Shown here piece by piece: positions 16,811-26,178 of a stretch of 64,000 bases of DNA. Below the pieces are notes generated by a model. It ran no database searches and had not been told where the DNA came from. It saw nothing but the letters and a program-made list of their open reading frames with translations. The first letter of the stretch is position 1; every line of letters starts with the position of its first letter. The stretch spans positions 1 through 64,000 of the forward strand of contig CAWETE010000006.1 in the NCBI GenBank assembly GCA_963811895.1. The letters run 5' to 3'. The DNA comes from DASSUW01 sp963811895. Lineage in GTDB: Bacteria > Actinomycetota > Thermoleophilia > Solirubrobacterales > Solirubrobacteraceae. The position numbers were made by a program, and so were the translations under genes.

Positions 16811-18484
16811 ATGCCTCGCGGCCGTTCCCGTTATGCGACGCCCGGGCCACGGGCCGGCTCCGTGCTGCTCGACACGCGCGGCGTGCGTCGGCGCCGCCGC
16901 CGGCGGCGCGGCTACGGCCGCGGCGGCGGGTTCCGCTGGGGCCGCCTGTTCCGCTGGATGCTCGCGCTGGCGATCCTCGGCGGGATCGGCTACGGGGTGT
17001 ATCTCTGGCGGGCGCGCGAGGACGCCGTCCAGGCCCGGCATGACGCCGCGCAGCGGTTCGTCGCCGCCTGGACGAAGGGCGACGAGAAGGCGATGTGGCG
17101 CGAGCTCACGCCGCAGGCGCAGCGCAGTACCCCGGAGCGCCGGTTCGTCACCGCCTACGCCAACGCCGACCGGGCGGCCGGGGTCGAGGTCGTCAGGGCC
17201 GGCCGGCTGGGAGAGGAGCGCGACGGGCGGATCGCCGTGCCCGTACGCGTCAGGACCGACATCTTCAAGACGCTGACCGGCACGATGCAGGTCCCGGTGT
17301 CCGGCAAGGGCGACGAGGCCGGCGTCGACTGGAACTTCTCGCTCCGGCTGCCCGGCCTCGGCCGTGACGAGGCGGTGGTCCGGCGCGCCGGCCGCGAGCC
17401 CCGCCGCGCCATGATCATGGCCGCCGACGGCAGCGCGCTCGACGCGACGCCGATCGGCGCCAACATCGCCGGCCGCAGCGGCGACAACCCGACCGGGCTG
17501 CAGCGCCAGTTCGACGACCGGCTGGGCGGCCATCCGTCCGCGCGCCTGCTGTTCGGCGATCGGGTCATCGCCCGCACCAAGGCGGTCGGCGGGCGGCCGG
17601 TGCGGACCACGCTCGAGCCCCGGCTGATGGCGGCGGCCAACGACGCGCTGGGCGGCAAGCTCGGCGGCGTCGCCGTGATCCGGCCGCGCGACGGCGCCGT
17701 GCAGGCGCTCGCGGGGCTCGCGGTGTCGGCGCCGCAGCCGCCCGGCTCCACGTTCAAGATCATCACCACCGCCGCGGCGCTCGACCACAAGGTGGCGACG
17801 CCGGACACGAGCTTCCCGGTGCGGACCGCCGCCACGCTGTCGGGCGTCAGCCTGCGCAACGCGGGCGGCGAGGCGTGCGGCGGCTCGCTCTACGAGGCGT
17901 TCGTCGAGTCCTGCAACTCGGTGTTCGCGCCGCTCGGCGCCAAGGTCGGCTCCCGCCGGCTGGTCAAGGCCGCCGAGGCGTTCGGCTTCAACGAGAAGCC
18001 GCGCATCCCGGCGGCGCTCCCGAACACGATGTCCAAGAACCTCAAGGACGACCTGGCTGTCGGCGCCGCGGCGATCGGGCAGGACCGCGACCTGGCGACG
18101 CCGCTGGGGATGGCGAGCGTCGGCGCCACGATCGCCAATGACGGCCGCCGGGCGCGGCCGCGCGTGACCACGCTGGACAAGGTCGAGCGCCGTCGCGTGA
18201 TCCCGCGCGGCGTCGCCGGCCAGGTGACCGACATGATGATCGGCGTCGTGCGCGGCGGCACCGGCACGGCGGCGGCGCTGCCCGGCGTGACGGTCGCGGG
18301 GAAGACCGGCACCGCCGAGCTGCGCCCGAACTCGAGCGACCCGAAGGACGCCGACGCCTGGTTCGTCGCGTTCGCGCCCGCCGAGAAGCCGCGCGTCGCC
18401 GTCGCCGTGATGCTGGTCGGCGCCGGGTTTGGCGGCACTGCCGCTGCGCCGGTTGCCCGGCGCGTGCTCGCTGCGGCGTTGTGA
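16811..18484 (+). CDS. Class B penicillin-binding protein (transpeptidase) with NTF2-like N-terminal domain
   Basis: Peptidoglycan D,D-transpeptidase, intact at 557 residues from ATG 16811. A basic cytoplasmic N-terminus (RRRRRRRRGYGRG) precedes one membrane anchor (about 53-73). An MecA_N/NTF2-like domain follows (VQARHDAAQRFVAAWTKGDE), then a linker/dimerisation domain and the transpeptidase: SxxK in PQPPGSTFKIITTAAAL, SxN as VESCNSVFAPLG, and KTGT in VAGKTGTAELRPN. All three catalytic motifs are present. This layout is close to PBP2a/PbpA-like enzymes with an NTF2 domain. Its 3' end overlaps the convergent SDR gene by a few bases. Confidence 0.93.
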   Translation: MPRGRSRYATPGPRAGSVLLDTRGVRRRRRRRRGYGRGGGFRWGRLFRWMLALAILGGIGYGVYLWRAREDAVQARHDAAQRFVAAWTKGDEKAMWRELTPQAQRSTPERRFVTAYANADRAAGVEVVRAGRLGEERDGRIAVPVRVRTDIFKTLTGTMQVPVSGKGDEAGVDWNFSLRLPGLGRDEAVVRRAGREPRRAMIMAADGSALDATPIGANIAGRSGDNPTGLQRQFDDRLGGHPSARLLFGDRVIARTKAVGGRPVRTTLEPRLMAAANDALGGKLGGVAVIRPRDGAVQALAGLAVSAPQPPGSTFKIITTAAALDHKVATPDTSFPVRTAATLSGVSLRNAGGEACGGSLYEAFVESCNSVFAPLGAKVGSRRLVKAAEAFGFNEKPRIPAALPNTMSKNLKDDLAVGAAAIGQDRDLATPLGMASVGATIANDGRRARPRVTTLDKVERRRVIPRGVAGQVTDMMIGVVRGGTGTAAALPGVTVAGKTGTAELRPNSSDPKDADAWFVAFAPAEKPRVAVAVMLVGAGFGGTAAAPVARRVLAAAL

Positions 18485-19224
18485 TCTCGGCGAACGTCAA
18501 CTGCGGCGTCGGCAGGACGACCAGCTCGGCGATGTTCACGCGCGGGGGCGCGGCAACGGTGAACGCGATCGCCGCCGCGACGTCGTCCGGCGGCAGGGGC
18601 CCGATCTGCGCGCGCATCTCGCCGAGCGCCTCGCGGTTGCCGGCATCGGCCATGTCGTCGCCGAGCTCGGTCGAGACGAGCCCGGGCTCGATCGTCCGCA
18701 CGCGCACGCCGCGCGGGCCGAGCTCGGCGCGCAGGTTGCGCGTGAGATGCGCGACGGCGGCCTTCGTGGCGCAGTACACGGCGTAGTTCGGGAAGACTCG
18801 TGGGCGCCGATCGAGCCGACGTGCACGAGGTCGGCCGCCCGGCCGTCGGCGGCCGCGGCGATCAGGTCGTCCGCGAACGCGCGGCCGGTGCGCAGCAAGC
18901 CGCGCACGTTGACGTCGAGCATGCGGTCCCACTCGTCGGTGGCGCGCCGACTCGAACGGTGCGGCAGCATCGCGCCGGCGTTGGCGACCACGATGTCGAC
19001 GCGGCCGAGCTCGGCCGGATGGTCGTCCGCGCGCGCTCGAGCGCGTCGGGATCGGTGATGTCGACGGGAACGGGGAGCGTGTCCGGAGCAGGCGGTCGGC
19101 GCGGCGGCCGAGCACGGCGACGGCAGCGCCGTCCTCGGCGAGCCGGCGCGCGGTGGCGGCGCCGATGCCGCTCGTGGCCCGGTGAGACGGCCACGCGGCC
19201 GGTGAGAGGTGTGTCGGTTGTCAT
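18480..19224 (-). CDS. Short-chain dehydrogenase/reductase (frame breaks)
   Basis: NAD(P)-dependent SDR. From ATG 19224 (MTTDTPLTGRVAV) the cofactor-binding TGxxxGIG region lies near 19185, where the frame changes. Then follow VPVDITDPDALERARTTI, VVANAGAMLPHRSS (NAG motif), MLDVNVRGLLRTGRAF, VHVGSIGAHESS and the active-site FPNYAVYCATKAAVAHLTRN (YxxxK), then VRVRTIEPGLVSTELGDDM. Additional frame changes lie near 19080, 19005 and 18797. The final stop is not seen in the conserved frame: translation should end just after LTFAEI near 18480, where it meets the penicillin-binding protein stop. It is divergent from an XRE/MmyB-type regulator that very likely controls it; the substrate is unknown. 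Confidence 0.85.
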
Positions 19225-19261
19225 GCGCTCACGGTGGCGGCCGGCGCGCGGCTCAGCAAGA

Positions 19262-19289
19262 GCCCTGCGGAGACTGGGAGTGGCAGGGC
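19262..19289. promoter_or_regulatory. Inverted repeat between SDR and XRE regulator
   Basis: GCCCTGC (19262-19268) is inverted as GCAGGGC (19283-19289), 14 bases apart, and CTGGGAGTGGCAGGGCCACC runs through the right arm. It sits 38 bases upstream of the SDR start and 40 bases upstream of the regulator start, as expected for a shared operator of this gene-pair type. Confidence 0.5.
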
Positions 19290-19329
19290 CACCCTCGCAC
19301 GCCCGGCGGGGCCTAGCATGCAAGGACGC

Positions 19330-20176
19330 ATGAACGGGCTGGGCGAGTTCCTGCGCGCGCGGCGGGCGCTGGTGCGGCCCGAGGACGTCGGGCTGCCGGA
19401 CGTCGGTCGCCGCCGCGTGGCCGGCCTGCGGCGATCGGAGGTCGCGATGCTGGCCGGCGTCAGCTTCGACTACTACGTGCGCCTGGAGCAGGGCCGCGAC
19501 AGCATCCGTCCGAGCAGGTGCTCGACGCGCTCGCGCGGGTCCTGCAGCTGGAGGAGGACGCGGTCGCGCACCTGCACGAGCTGGCGCGCCCGGCGCCGCG
19601 CCGGCGGCGCGCGCGCAGCCGCCCGGAGCGCGTGCGGCCCGGCATCCTGCGGCTGCTCGAGAGCTGGTCGCACACGCCCGGCGTGGGTGCTCGGCCGGCG
19701 CATGGACGTGCTCGCCTACAACGAGCTGGCCGGGATGCTGCACCCGGCCTCGCGGACCGAGCGCAACGTCGTCCGGCATGGTGTTCCTCGAGCCCGAGGC
19801 TCGCGAGCCTGTACGCCGACTGGGACGCCGTCGCGCGCGAGACGGTCGCGACGCTGCGCTCGGCCGACGGTCGCCGACCTCGACGACCCGCGGCTGACGG
19901 AGCTGGTCGGCGAGCTGTCGCTCAAGAGCGACGAGTTCCGGCGCCTGTGGGCGCGCCACGAGGTGAAGGAGAAGGCGGCGGGGACCAAGCGGTTCCGTGC
20001 ATCCGATGGTCGGGGAGCTCGTGCTGCGACTACGAGACGTTCGCCGTCACCGACGCGCCCGGGCAGCTGCTCGTCGCCTACCACGCCGAAACCGGCAGCG
20101 CCACCGAGCGTGCGCTCCGCTACTGGCCGGCAACGCCGGTCCGGCGATCGAACGACCCAGGGTTCATCCGACGTAA
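19330..20176 (+). CDS. XRE-family regulator with MmyB-like ligand-binding domain (frame breaks)
   Basis: N-terminal helix-turn-helix of about 75 residues: MNGLGEFLRARRALVRPEDV, VGRRRVAGLRRSEVAMLAGV and SFDYYVRLEQGRDSIRPS. It is followed by VLDALARVLQLEEDAVAHLH and the MmyB-like ligand-binding domain (VLGRRMDVLAYNELAGMLHP, then SLYADWDAVARETVATLRSA, ELSLKSDEFRRLWARHEVKE and DAPGQLLVAYHAETGSATE). Frame changes lie near 19517, 19685, 19780, 19875, 20000 and 20125. The corrected end reads LAGNAGPAIERPRVHPT to TAA 20174. This class typically sits divergent from an SDR or oxidoreductase and controls it and itself; that is exactly the layout here. Confidence 0.87.
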
Positions 20177-20227
20177 CCGCCCGGTGGACGACCACGCGCC
20201 GCTCGTGACTCCAGCAACGTGCGGCGC

Positions 20228-21935
20228 ATGGCCACCGCACACCTTCCGCTCCCCGCCTCGGCGGCCCCGGGCAGGCGCCGCCTGCGGCGCGAGATCGGCG
20301 TCGTCGGCCTGCTGTTCACCTCGGTCGGCTCGATCATCGGCTCGGGCTGGCTGTTCGGTGCGCTGAGCGCATCGAAGATCGCCGGTCCGGCCGCCCTGCT
20401 GTCGTGGGTCATCGGCGGAGCCGCGATGATCCTGCTGGCCCTCGTGCACGCCGAGCTCGGCGGGATGTACCCGGTGGCCGGCGGCAGCGCGCGCTTCCCG
20501 CACTACGCGTTCGGGAGCCTCGCCGGGTTCGCCGGCGGCTGGTTCGCGTTCCTGGGCGCCGTCACGACCGCCCCGATCGAGGTCGAGGCGGCGATCCAGT
20601 ACTCGAGCAACTACGTCAACGGGCTCACCAAGCTCAGCAACGGCACGCCGGTGCTGACCAGCACCGGCTACCTGGTCGCCGCCGGGCTGATGCTCCTGTT
20701 CTCCGTGATCAACGTGATGGGCGTCAAGTGGCTGTCGGAGACGAACAAGGTCGCGGTCTGGTGGAAGATCGCGATCCCGGTCCTGACCGTGGTGGCGATC
20801 GCGCTGTCGGCGTTCCACACCTCCAACTTCTCCGCCGGAGGGGGGTTCATGCCGTTCGGCTGGAAGGGCGTGTTCACCGCGGTCGCCTCCGGCGGCGTGA
20901 TCTTCGCCTACCTCGGCTTCGAGCAGGCGATCCAGCTCGGCGGCGAGTCGCAGAACCCGCACCGCGACATCCCGCTCGCCGTCATCGGCTCGATGATCCT
21001 CGGCGTCGTCCTGTACATCCTGCTGCAGGTCGCGTTCCTCGGCGGCCTGAATCCGGACAGCCTGGGCCACGGCTGGACCGACGTCGCGTTCAGCGGCAAC
21101 GGGGCCACGTACGGGCCGTTCGCGGGCCTGGCCACCGCCCTCGGGCTCGGCTGGCTCGCGACGCTCCTGTACATCGACGCGATCATCTCGCCGGGCGGCA
21201 CCGGCCTGTTGTACGTCGGCACCAGCTCGCGCGTCTCGTTCGCGCTCGCGCGCAACCGCTACATCCCGCGGCAGTTCGCCGGTCTCAGCGACCGCGGCGT
21301 GCCGTTCCTGGCCATCGCCTTCTCGTTCCTGTGCGGGATGATCGTGTTCCTGCCGTTCCCGGGCTGGCAGCAGCTCGTCGGGTTCATCACGTCGGCCACC
21401 GTGCTCGCCTACGCGACGGCGCCGCTGGCGTTCGGCGCGCTGCGCCGCGAGGTGCCCGACCACGCGCGGCCGTTCCGGCTCCCGGGCGGCGTGGTGCTCG
21501 CGCCGGCGGCGTTCATCGTCGCCAACGAGCTGATCCTCTTCTCCGGCTGGGCTGTCGTCTGGAAGCTGATCGTCGCAATCCTCATCGGGTTCGCCCTGCT
21601 GGCGATCTCGGCGGCGACGTCGGCGCCCGAGCACCGGCCCGCGATCGAGTGGCGCGCGGGCACCTGGCTGGTCCCGTACCTCATCGGGCTCGCGGTCATC
21701 TCGTACCTGAGCTCGTTCGACACCGGTACGCCCAGCTCGGTGCTCGGGCTGCACGGCCCGACCAACGACCTGCACTTCGGCTGGGACGTGCTGGTCATGG
21801 CGCGTGTTCAGCCTGGTCGTCTACGTGGTGGCGGTGCGGATGCGCCTCCCGCGCCAGGAGATCGAGCAGAACATCGGCGACATCACGGCCGAGGCCGAGG
21901 CAGAGGAAGCCGCCGTCGCGTTGCCCACACCGTGA
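20228..21935 (+). CDS. APC-superfamily amino acid permease (one frame break)
   Basis: Cytoplasmic-membrane transporter with about 12 membrane helices and about 568 residues after one correction. TM1 carries the glycine-rich unwound segment GSIIGSGWLFGAL typical of APC carriers. HAELGGMYPVAGGSARFPHY (TM2) and FAYLGFEQAIQLGGESQNPH with RDIPLAVIGSM (TM6 to TM7) are diagnostic. After DVLVMA near 21800 the frame changes and the protein ends YVVAVRMRLPRQEIEQNIGD plus an acidic tail (stop 21933). The substrate is probably an amino acid or polyamine; nothing nearby narrows it. The 3' end overlaps the convergent MFS gene by about 50 bases. Confidence 0.9.
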
Positions 21936-23041
21936 GAGCCGCCAGGAAGGCGCAGGTCGCGCACGTACCCCACGCGACCGCGAACCGCTCGTGCTCGGCC
22001 AGGATGCCGATGGCGAGCGGGCCCAGGATCGCCCCGGTGAAGAGGCCGGCCATAAGGACGCCGACTGCCCACGCCGGGGCGCCTGGGCTTCGCTGCACGA
22101 CCGCGAGCGTCAGCCCGCCGGGCCACGCCCAGCCGGCGCTCCCGGCCAGCAGCGCGGCGACGACGATCAGCGCCGGCTCGCCGGCGATCAGCAGCAGGTA
22201 GCCGCCGACGCTCAGTGCCAGCATCGCGGCCACCGTCCGCAACGGTTCCTGGCCGCGGCGGTCGGCGAGCCACCCCACGCCGATGCGGCTCACAGTCGCC
22301 GCCAGGCTCACCGCTCCGAGCAGCAGGCCCGCGGCCGCCTGGCTCATACCGCTGCGCTCCGCGTAGAGGATCAGGAACGAGATGAAGCCGACGCCGGCGG
22401 CGCTGGCGAACGCGGCGGCGACCGCCAGCGCGTGCACCGAGGTCAGCCCGCGGGGGCGCACGAACGCCGCCGGGGGCGCGGTGGCGCCGGCGGGGGCGAG
22501 CGCGGCGGACGTGAGCGCCAGCGCCGCGACCGCGAGGAACGCCCAGCGCCAGCCGAACGGGATCGCGACCAGCGGCAGCGCGAGCCCGGCCAGCAGCGAC
22601 GCCGAGCGTGGCGCCGGACTGCTGGGCGCCGAACGCCAGACCCTGCCGGTGCCCGGCGATCTCGCGGCGGAGCAACGCGGCCACCGAGGGCCCGCCGAAC
22701 GCGTTGGCGACGCCGCCGACGACGAGCAGCGCGGTGAGGCTGAGCGCCGACTGCGCCAGCCCGGCGATGGCCAGGCACGACAGCGCGGTGAGCGTCGCGG
22801 CGATCCGCATCCCGGCCTGCGGCCCGATGCGCTCGACGAGCCGCCCCGCGGGTGTCGAGACCAGCGCGCACATGACGTGGAAGACCGCGATCGCCAGGCC
22901 GACGCCGGAGTCGCCGAACGCGAAGTCGTCCGGGATCCGCGACGCCAGGCTCGCGGTGAGGAACGCCGGCAGGACGCCCGAGATCATCAGGCCGGGGCCC
23001 GCCACGAGCGCGCGGCGGGCGCGGGCCGACAACGCGGCCAT
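21883..23041 (-). CDS. Major facilitator superfamily transporter (one frame break)
   Basis: About 386 residues, twelve predicted membrane helices. The N-terminal half includes LMISGVLPAFLTASLASRIP, the A-like motif GRLVERIGPQAGMRIAATLT and ANAFGGPSVAALLRREIAGH. After a frame change near 22610 the C-terminal half reads VGFISFLILYAERSGMSQAA, GVGWLADRRGQEPL (second loop motif) and GVLMAGLFTGAILGPLAIGI. Its ATG overlaps the DAHP synthase stop (ATGA at 23038-23041), so it is the third gene of the chorismate-lyase/DAHP-synthase operon. Export of the pathway product, or import of a related aromatic, is inferred from that coupling only. Confidence 0.87.
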
Positions 23042-23797
23042 CAGGCGGCAGCGAGCTGCGGGACCGGCCGGAGCGCGTCGGCGAGAGCGAGGACGTCGGC
23101 CGCGAAGCCGGGGAACTCCTCGGTGGTCAGGGCCTGCGGGCCGTCGGACAGCGCCGTCGCCGGGTCCGGGTGGACCTCGACGATCAGCCCGTCGGCGCCC
23201 GCCGCGACGGCGGCCAGGCTGAGCGGCCGGACCAGCTCGCGCCGCCCGGCGGCATGGCTGGGATCGACGATCACCGGCAGGTGCGTGCGCTCCTTGAGCA
23301 CCGGGACCGCCGCCACGTCGAGCGTGTAGCGGGTGGCGCGCTCGAACGTGCGGATGCCGCGCTCGCAGAGCGTCACGTCCTCGTTGCCCTCGACCAGGAG
23401 GTACTCGGCGGCGGACAGCAGCTCGTCGATCGTGGCGGCGGCGCCGCGCTTGAGCAGCGCGGGGCGGCCGCGAGCGGCCGACCTCGGTGAGCAGCGCGAA
23501 GTTCTGCATGTTCCGCGCGCCGATCTGGATCACGTCGGCTACCTCCAGCACCGCGTCGAGCTGGCGGACATCCATCAGCTCGGTCACCACCGGCAGGCCG
23601 GTGGCGGCGCGCGCCTCGGCGAGGATGCGCAGGCCCTCGCGGCCGAGGCCCTGGAAGCTGTGCGGGCTCGTGCGCGGCTTGAAGGCGCCGCCGCGCAGCA
23701 TCGTCGCGCCGCCGGCGGCGACGGCGCGGGCGGCCGCAAAGGTCTGCTCGTGCGACTCGACGCCGCACGGGCCGGCGATCAGCGTGAACGGCTTCAT
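23041..23797 (-). CDS. aroF: 3-deoxy-7-phosphoheptulonate (DAHP) synthase, type I-beta core (one frame break)
   Basis: First enzyme of the shikimate pathway: condenses PEP and erythrose-4-phosphate. About 252 residues from ATG 23797. Visible signatures are LIAGPCGVESHEQTFAAARA, MLRGGAFKPRTSPHSFQGLG, VVTELMDVRQLDAVLEVADV, IQIGARNMQNFALLTEVGRS, then after a frame change near 23470 LLSAAEYLLVEGNEDVTLCE, PVIVDPSHAAGRRELVRPLS and DGLIVEVHPDPATALSDG. It is only the catalytic barrel, without an N-terminal ferredoxin-like or chorismate-mutase regulatory domain, so it is probably not feedback-inhibited. It is flanked by overlaps with a chorismate-lyase-like gene and an MFS gene, which suggests a dedicated supply role rather than the housekeeping enzyme. 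Confidence 0.9.
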
Positions 23798-24273
23798 GCC
23801 GGCACCGCGTCGAACAGCGACGCAGGAACGCGCTCGGTGACGACGGCGAGCTCGCGCGAGAAGCTCATGATCCGGTACGTGCGCTCGAATACCGGCGAGC
23901 CCTCGTCGACGCCGAGCGCAGCGGCATCGTCCGCCGTCGCCGTGTCCTCGACGTAGGGGCCCAGCTCGCGCCGGGTCTCGAGCCGGGCGTCGCGCAGGAC
24001 GGAGCCGATCGGCGCGTCGCCGTCGAGCAGGGCGGTGCGTGCCGCCTCTGGCAGGCGGTCGACGGCGAGCACGGACCGCGCGCGCAGGAGCGGCCGGCCG
24101 TCGGCGGCGAGGCGCAGGACGGCGGTGCGGCGGAGGGAGCGGGGGCGCACGCCGTCGACGGCGTTGGTGACGGTCTCGACCGCGACCGGCGAGCGGAACG
24201 ACGCCTCGAGCAGCGCGGTGACGCTGCCGTCGGTCGTCAGGAGCATCCGCAGGGGAAGGGAGGGGAGGATCAT
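23794..24273 (-). CDS. Chorismate-lyase-like protein (UbiC/DUF98-type fold)
   Basis: Intact 159-residue protein. The opening LLTTDGSVTALLEASFRSPV, then LRRTAVLRLAADGRPLLRARSVL-type strand (abbreviated), RLPEAARTALLDGDAPIGSV and VFERTYRIMSFSRELAVVTE follow the order of DUF98/chorismate pyruvate-lyases and related UTRA-fold proteins. The TDGSxTxLLE start and the Leu-Arg-x-x-Leu strand are characteristic. The likely reaction is chorismate to 4-hydroxybenzoate (or 3-hydroxybenzoate) plus pyruvate. GGGAGGT lies upstream of ATG 24273. Its stop overlaps the DAHP synthase ATG (23794-23797). A pure UTRA ligand-binding role is the alternative, but no DNA-binding domain is attached. Confidence is good for the fold and moderate for the reaction. 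Confidence 0.72.
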   Translation of the reverse strand: MILPSLPLRMLLTTDGSVTALLEASFRSPVAVETVTNAVDGVRPRSLRRTAVLRLAADGRPLLRARSVLAVDRLPEAARTALLDGDAPIGSVLRDARLETRRELGPYVEDTATADDAAALGVDEGSPVFERTYRIMSFSRELAVVTERVPASLFDAVPA

Positions 24274-24315
24274 GGTCAGAACGGACCTCCCGGGTCGGAT
24301 GTTTATTCCCCGCGA

Positions 24316-25056
24316 TCAGCCGTAGCGCAGGACGACGTCCTCGGCCGCGTGGTCGCTGACGCCGGTCTCGACCAGCTCCATCCACATCCGCGCGGAGACC
24401 GGCTCGAAACCGGCGGCCAGCACGTAGTCGATGTTCTCGCGGCCCTCGGGCGCGGTGCCGACGTCGCGGAGCTGCGCGAGCAGGCGGCCGGCGGCGACGT
24501 CCCGGCCGTGCTCCCGGCCCTTCGGGACGTTGAAGTCGCCGGTCAGCACGACCGGCGTCGGCGCGGCCAGCGCGCGGCGGACGACCGCCGCGATCTGCGG
24601 CACCTTGAGGTCGCCGTCCGCGGACGTGTGCGTGGTCAGGATCGTGAGGTCGCGGCCGGCCACACGGTCGCGGAGCCGCGCACGGATCCACATGCGCAGC
24701 TCGCCGTACTGGCGCCAGTTCCGCCGCCCGGCGCGCAGGCCGTGGCCGACGCCGCGCAGGTGGGAGAGCGCGTAGTAGCCGCTGCGGCGGGAGACGACCT
24801 CGTAGCGGTCGGGGATGACGAGGGCGTTGCCGAGCCCGGGCCGGCGGCGCTGCAGGACCGTCGCCGTGCCCCCGCCGCGGCGCAGTGCCTTGGCCTGGAC
24901 GTCGCCGACCTCCTGCAGCGCGAGCAGCGGCGCCTCGGGGCCGCCCGCGAACGCCTCGCGGTAGAACGGCAGCTCGAGGAACGCCTCCTGCGGCGTCGTG
25001 ATGCGCGGGTTGCCCGCGGCGCAGTTGAACGTGACCACTCGGATGTCGGGCGCCAT
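24316..25056 (-). CDS. Endonuclease/exonuclease/phosphatase family protein
   Basis: Intact 246-residue EEP-fold metal-dependent phosphodiesterase. Family marks: RVVTFNCAAGN (first strand with the metal-binding Asn), LLALQEVGD (catalytic Glu), LTILTTHTSADGDLKVPQIA, PVVLTGDFNVPKGREHGRD (GDFN) and the closing VETGVSDHAAEDVVLRYG (SDH motif). All catalytic positions are present. The substrate class (nucleic acid, phospholipid or sugar phosphate) cannot be decided; there is no signal peptide. Its ATG overlaps the stop of the arginase-family gene (ATGA), so the two are co-translated. Confidence 0.88.
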   Translation of the reverse strand: MAPDIRVVTFNCAAGNPRITTPQEAFLELPFYREAFAGGPEAPLLALQEVGDVQAKALRRGGGTATVLQRRRPGLGNALVIPDRYEVVSRRSGYYALSHLRGVGHGLRAGRRNWRQYGELRMWIRARLRDRVAGRDLTILTTHTSADGDLKVPQIAAVVRRALAAPTPVVLTGDFNVPKGREHGRDVAAGRLLAQLRDVGTAPEGRENIDYVLAAGFEPVSARMWMELVETGVSDHAAEDVVLRYG

Positions 25057-25905
25057 CAGGCGCAGGCTACGGCGGCCAGCGCCTCGGCGAGTGCCGCGGT
25101 GGTCGAGCCGTCCGCGGCTCCGTGCAGCGGGTTGTGCTCGGTGACGGTGAGCGCCACCACGCGCGGGTCGGCCAGCAGCACATCCAGCACCGCGCGCGCG
25201 GCGGCGAACGACAGGCCGATGTTGTGCCCGGTGTTCTCGGAGAGCGGGAGGTCGACGAAGTCGACGACGTCGACGTCGAAGTGCACGAGCAGCCGCTCGT
25301 GCCCCAGCGCCGCGAGCGCGCGCCGCGCGGCGGCGGCCGGGTCCGCCGCCACGTCCGCCATCGGGACGGTGGGCAGGACCGTGCGGCGCTCGGCCTCGGT
25401 CATCTGCGTCGCATCGGCCGCCAGCAGCACGATGTCGTCCGGCGCGATCCGCGCGACGGCGGCCACGTCCGGGTGGGTGCCCGGCAGCGACAGCATGTGC
25501 GCCACGCCCATCCAGTCGAGCGTGCCGCCGGGCACGGTCTCGGGCGTGTTCAGGTCCGGGTGCATGTCGAAGTACACGAGCCCGGCCGGAGCCGCCGCGG
25601 CGACCACCCCGAGCTCGACGGTGCAGTCGCCGCCGAGCACCAGCGCCCGCCGGCCTCCGGCCAGCGCCCGCCGCACGAGGTCCCGCACCTCGCCGGCCGC
25701 GGCCACTACCCCGTCCGCGTTCTGCGCTCGGCGATGCTCGCGGTCGGGCGCCCAGCGCCGCAGCGTCGTGTCGCCGAGGTCGACGGCATCGGGCAAGCTG
25801 CTCCAGCAGTCCGGCGGCGCGCAGCGCCTCCGGCGCGCGCTCCTGGCCGGGCGCGTGCGCGCCCATGCTCGTAGGGGCTCCGATTACCGCAACGGCCGTC
25901 ACCAC
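25056..25905 (-). CDS. Arginase/agmatinase/formiminoglutamase-family hydrolase (one frame break)
   Basis: Binuclear metal ureohydrolase fold. From 25905 it starts VTAVAVIGAPTSMGAHAPGQ, ERAPEALRAAGLLEQL; a frame change near 25797 leads to PDAVDLGDTTLRRWAPDREH. The metal motifs are RALVLGGDCTVELGVVAAAA (GGDC in place of GGDH), LVYFDMHPDLNTPE (DxHxD-like: D, H, D) and LLVHFDVDVVDFVDLPLSEN (DxD). Then comes VVALTVTEHNPLHG. The His-to-Cys change at the first ligand and Thr-Glu-His-Asn-Pro at the last motif are departures from classical arginase, though relatives with GGDC exist. Substrate is therefore open. About 282 residues; coupled to the EEP gene. Confidence 0.82.
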
Positions 25906-25913
25906 CGTCGATC

Positions 25914-26141
25914 TTACACCGGTGACTTCCGCAGGAGTCGGCGGGCGAGGACGACGGGCGGCAGGACGATCGCCGCGAGGATGACGAGCGGGATCGCCAG
26001 CAAGGCCGCGGGCAGGACGACGAACAGCAGCAGCCCCGGCACCACCATCGCGGACACCGGCAGCAGCAGGATGCCCAGGCCGGTGCTCAGCTCGAGGAGC
26101 TCGTCGAGCGTCCGGCGGTCGGCGGTGTTCTTGTCGGTCAC
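25914..26141 (-). CDS. Small membrane protein, 75 residues
   Basis: Unrecognised. A polar N-terminus (MTDKNTADRRTLDELLELST) is followed by two adjoining hydrophobic stretches (GLGILLLPVSAMVVPGLLLF and VVLPAALLAIPLVILAAIVL) and a basic tail (RRLLRKSPV), typical of a two-helix membrane hairpin with both ends inside. GAGGTCACC, a fair ribosome site, precedes ATG 26141. It ends 9 bases before the upstream end of the arginase-family gene on the same strand. Function is unknown. Confidence 0.6.
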   Translation of the reverse strand: MTDKNTADRRTLDELLELSTGLGILLLPVSAMVVPGLLLFVVLPAALLAIPLVILAAIVLPPVVLARRLLRKSPV

Positions 26142-26178
26142 GGTGACCTCCTTCGTCGCGGCTTCAAGAGGAAGACGC

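Noticed and set aside
18042..18480. Extension of the SDR reading frame through the penicillin-binding protein gene
   Set aside because: After LTFAEI the frame gives only arginine-rich antisense sequence. The true SDR end must be near 18480, with the stop lost to an indel.
20404..22737. 777-residue open frame on the plus strand
   Set aside because: Out-of-frame reading of the APC permease and antisense of the MFS gene; arginine-rich with no domain.
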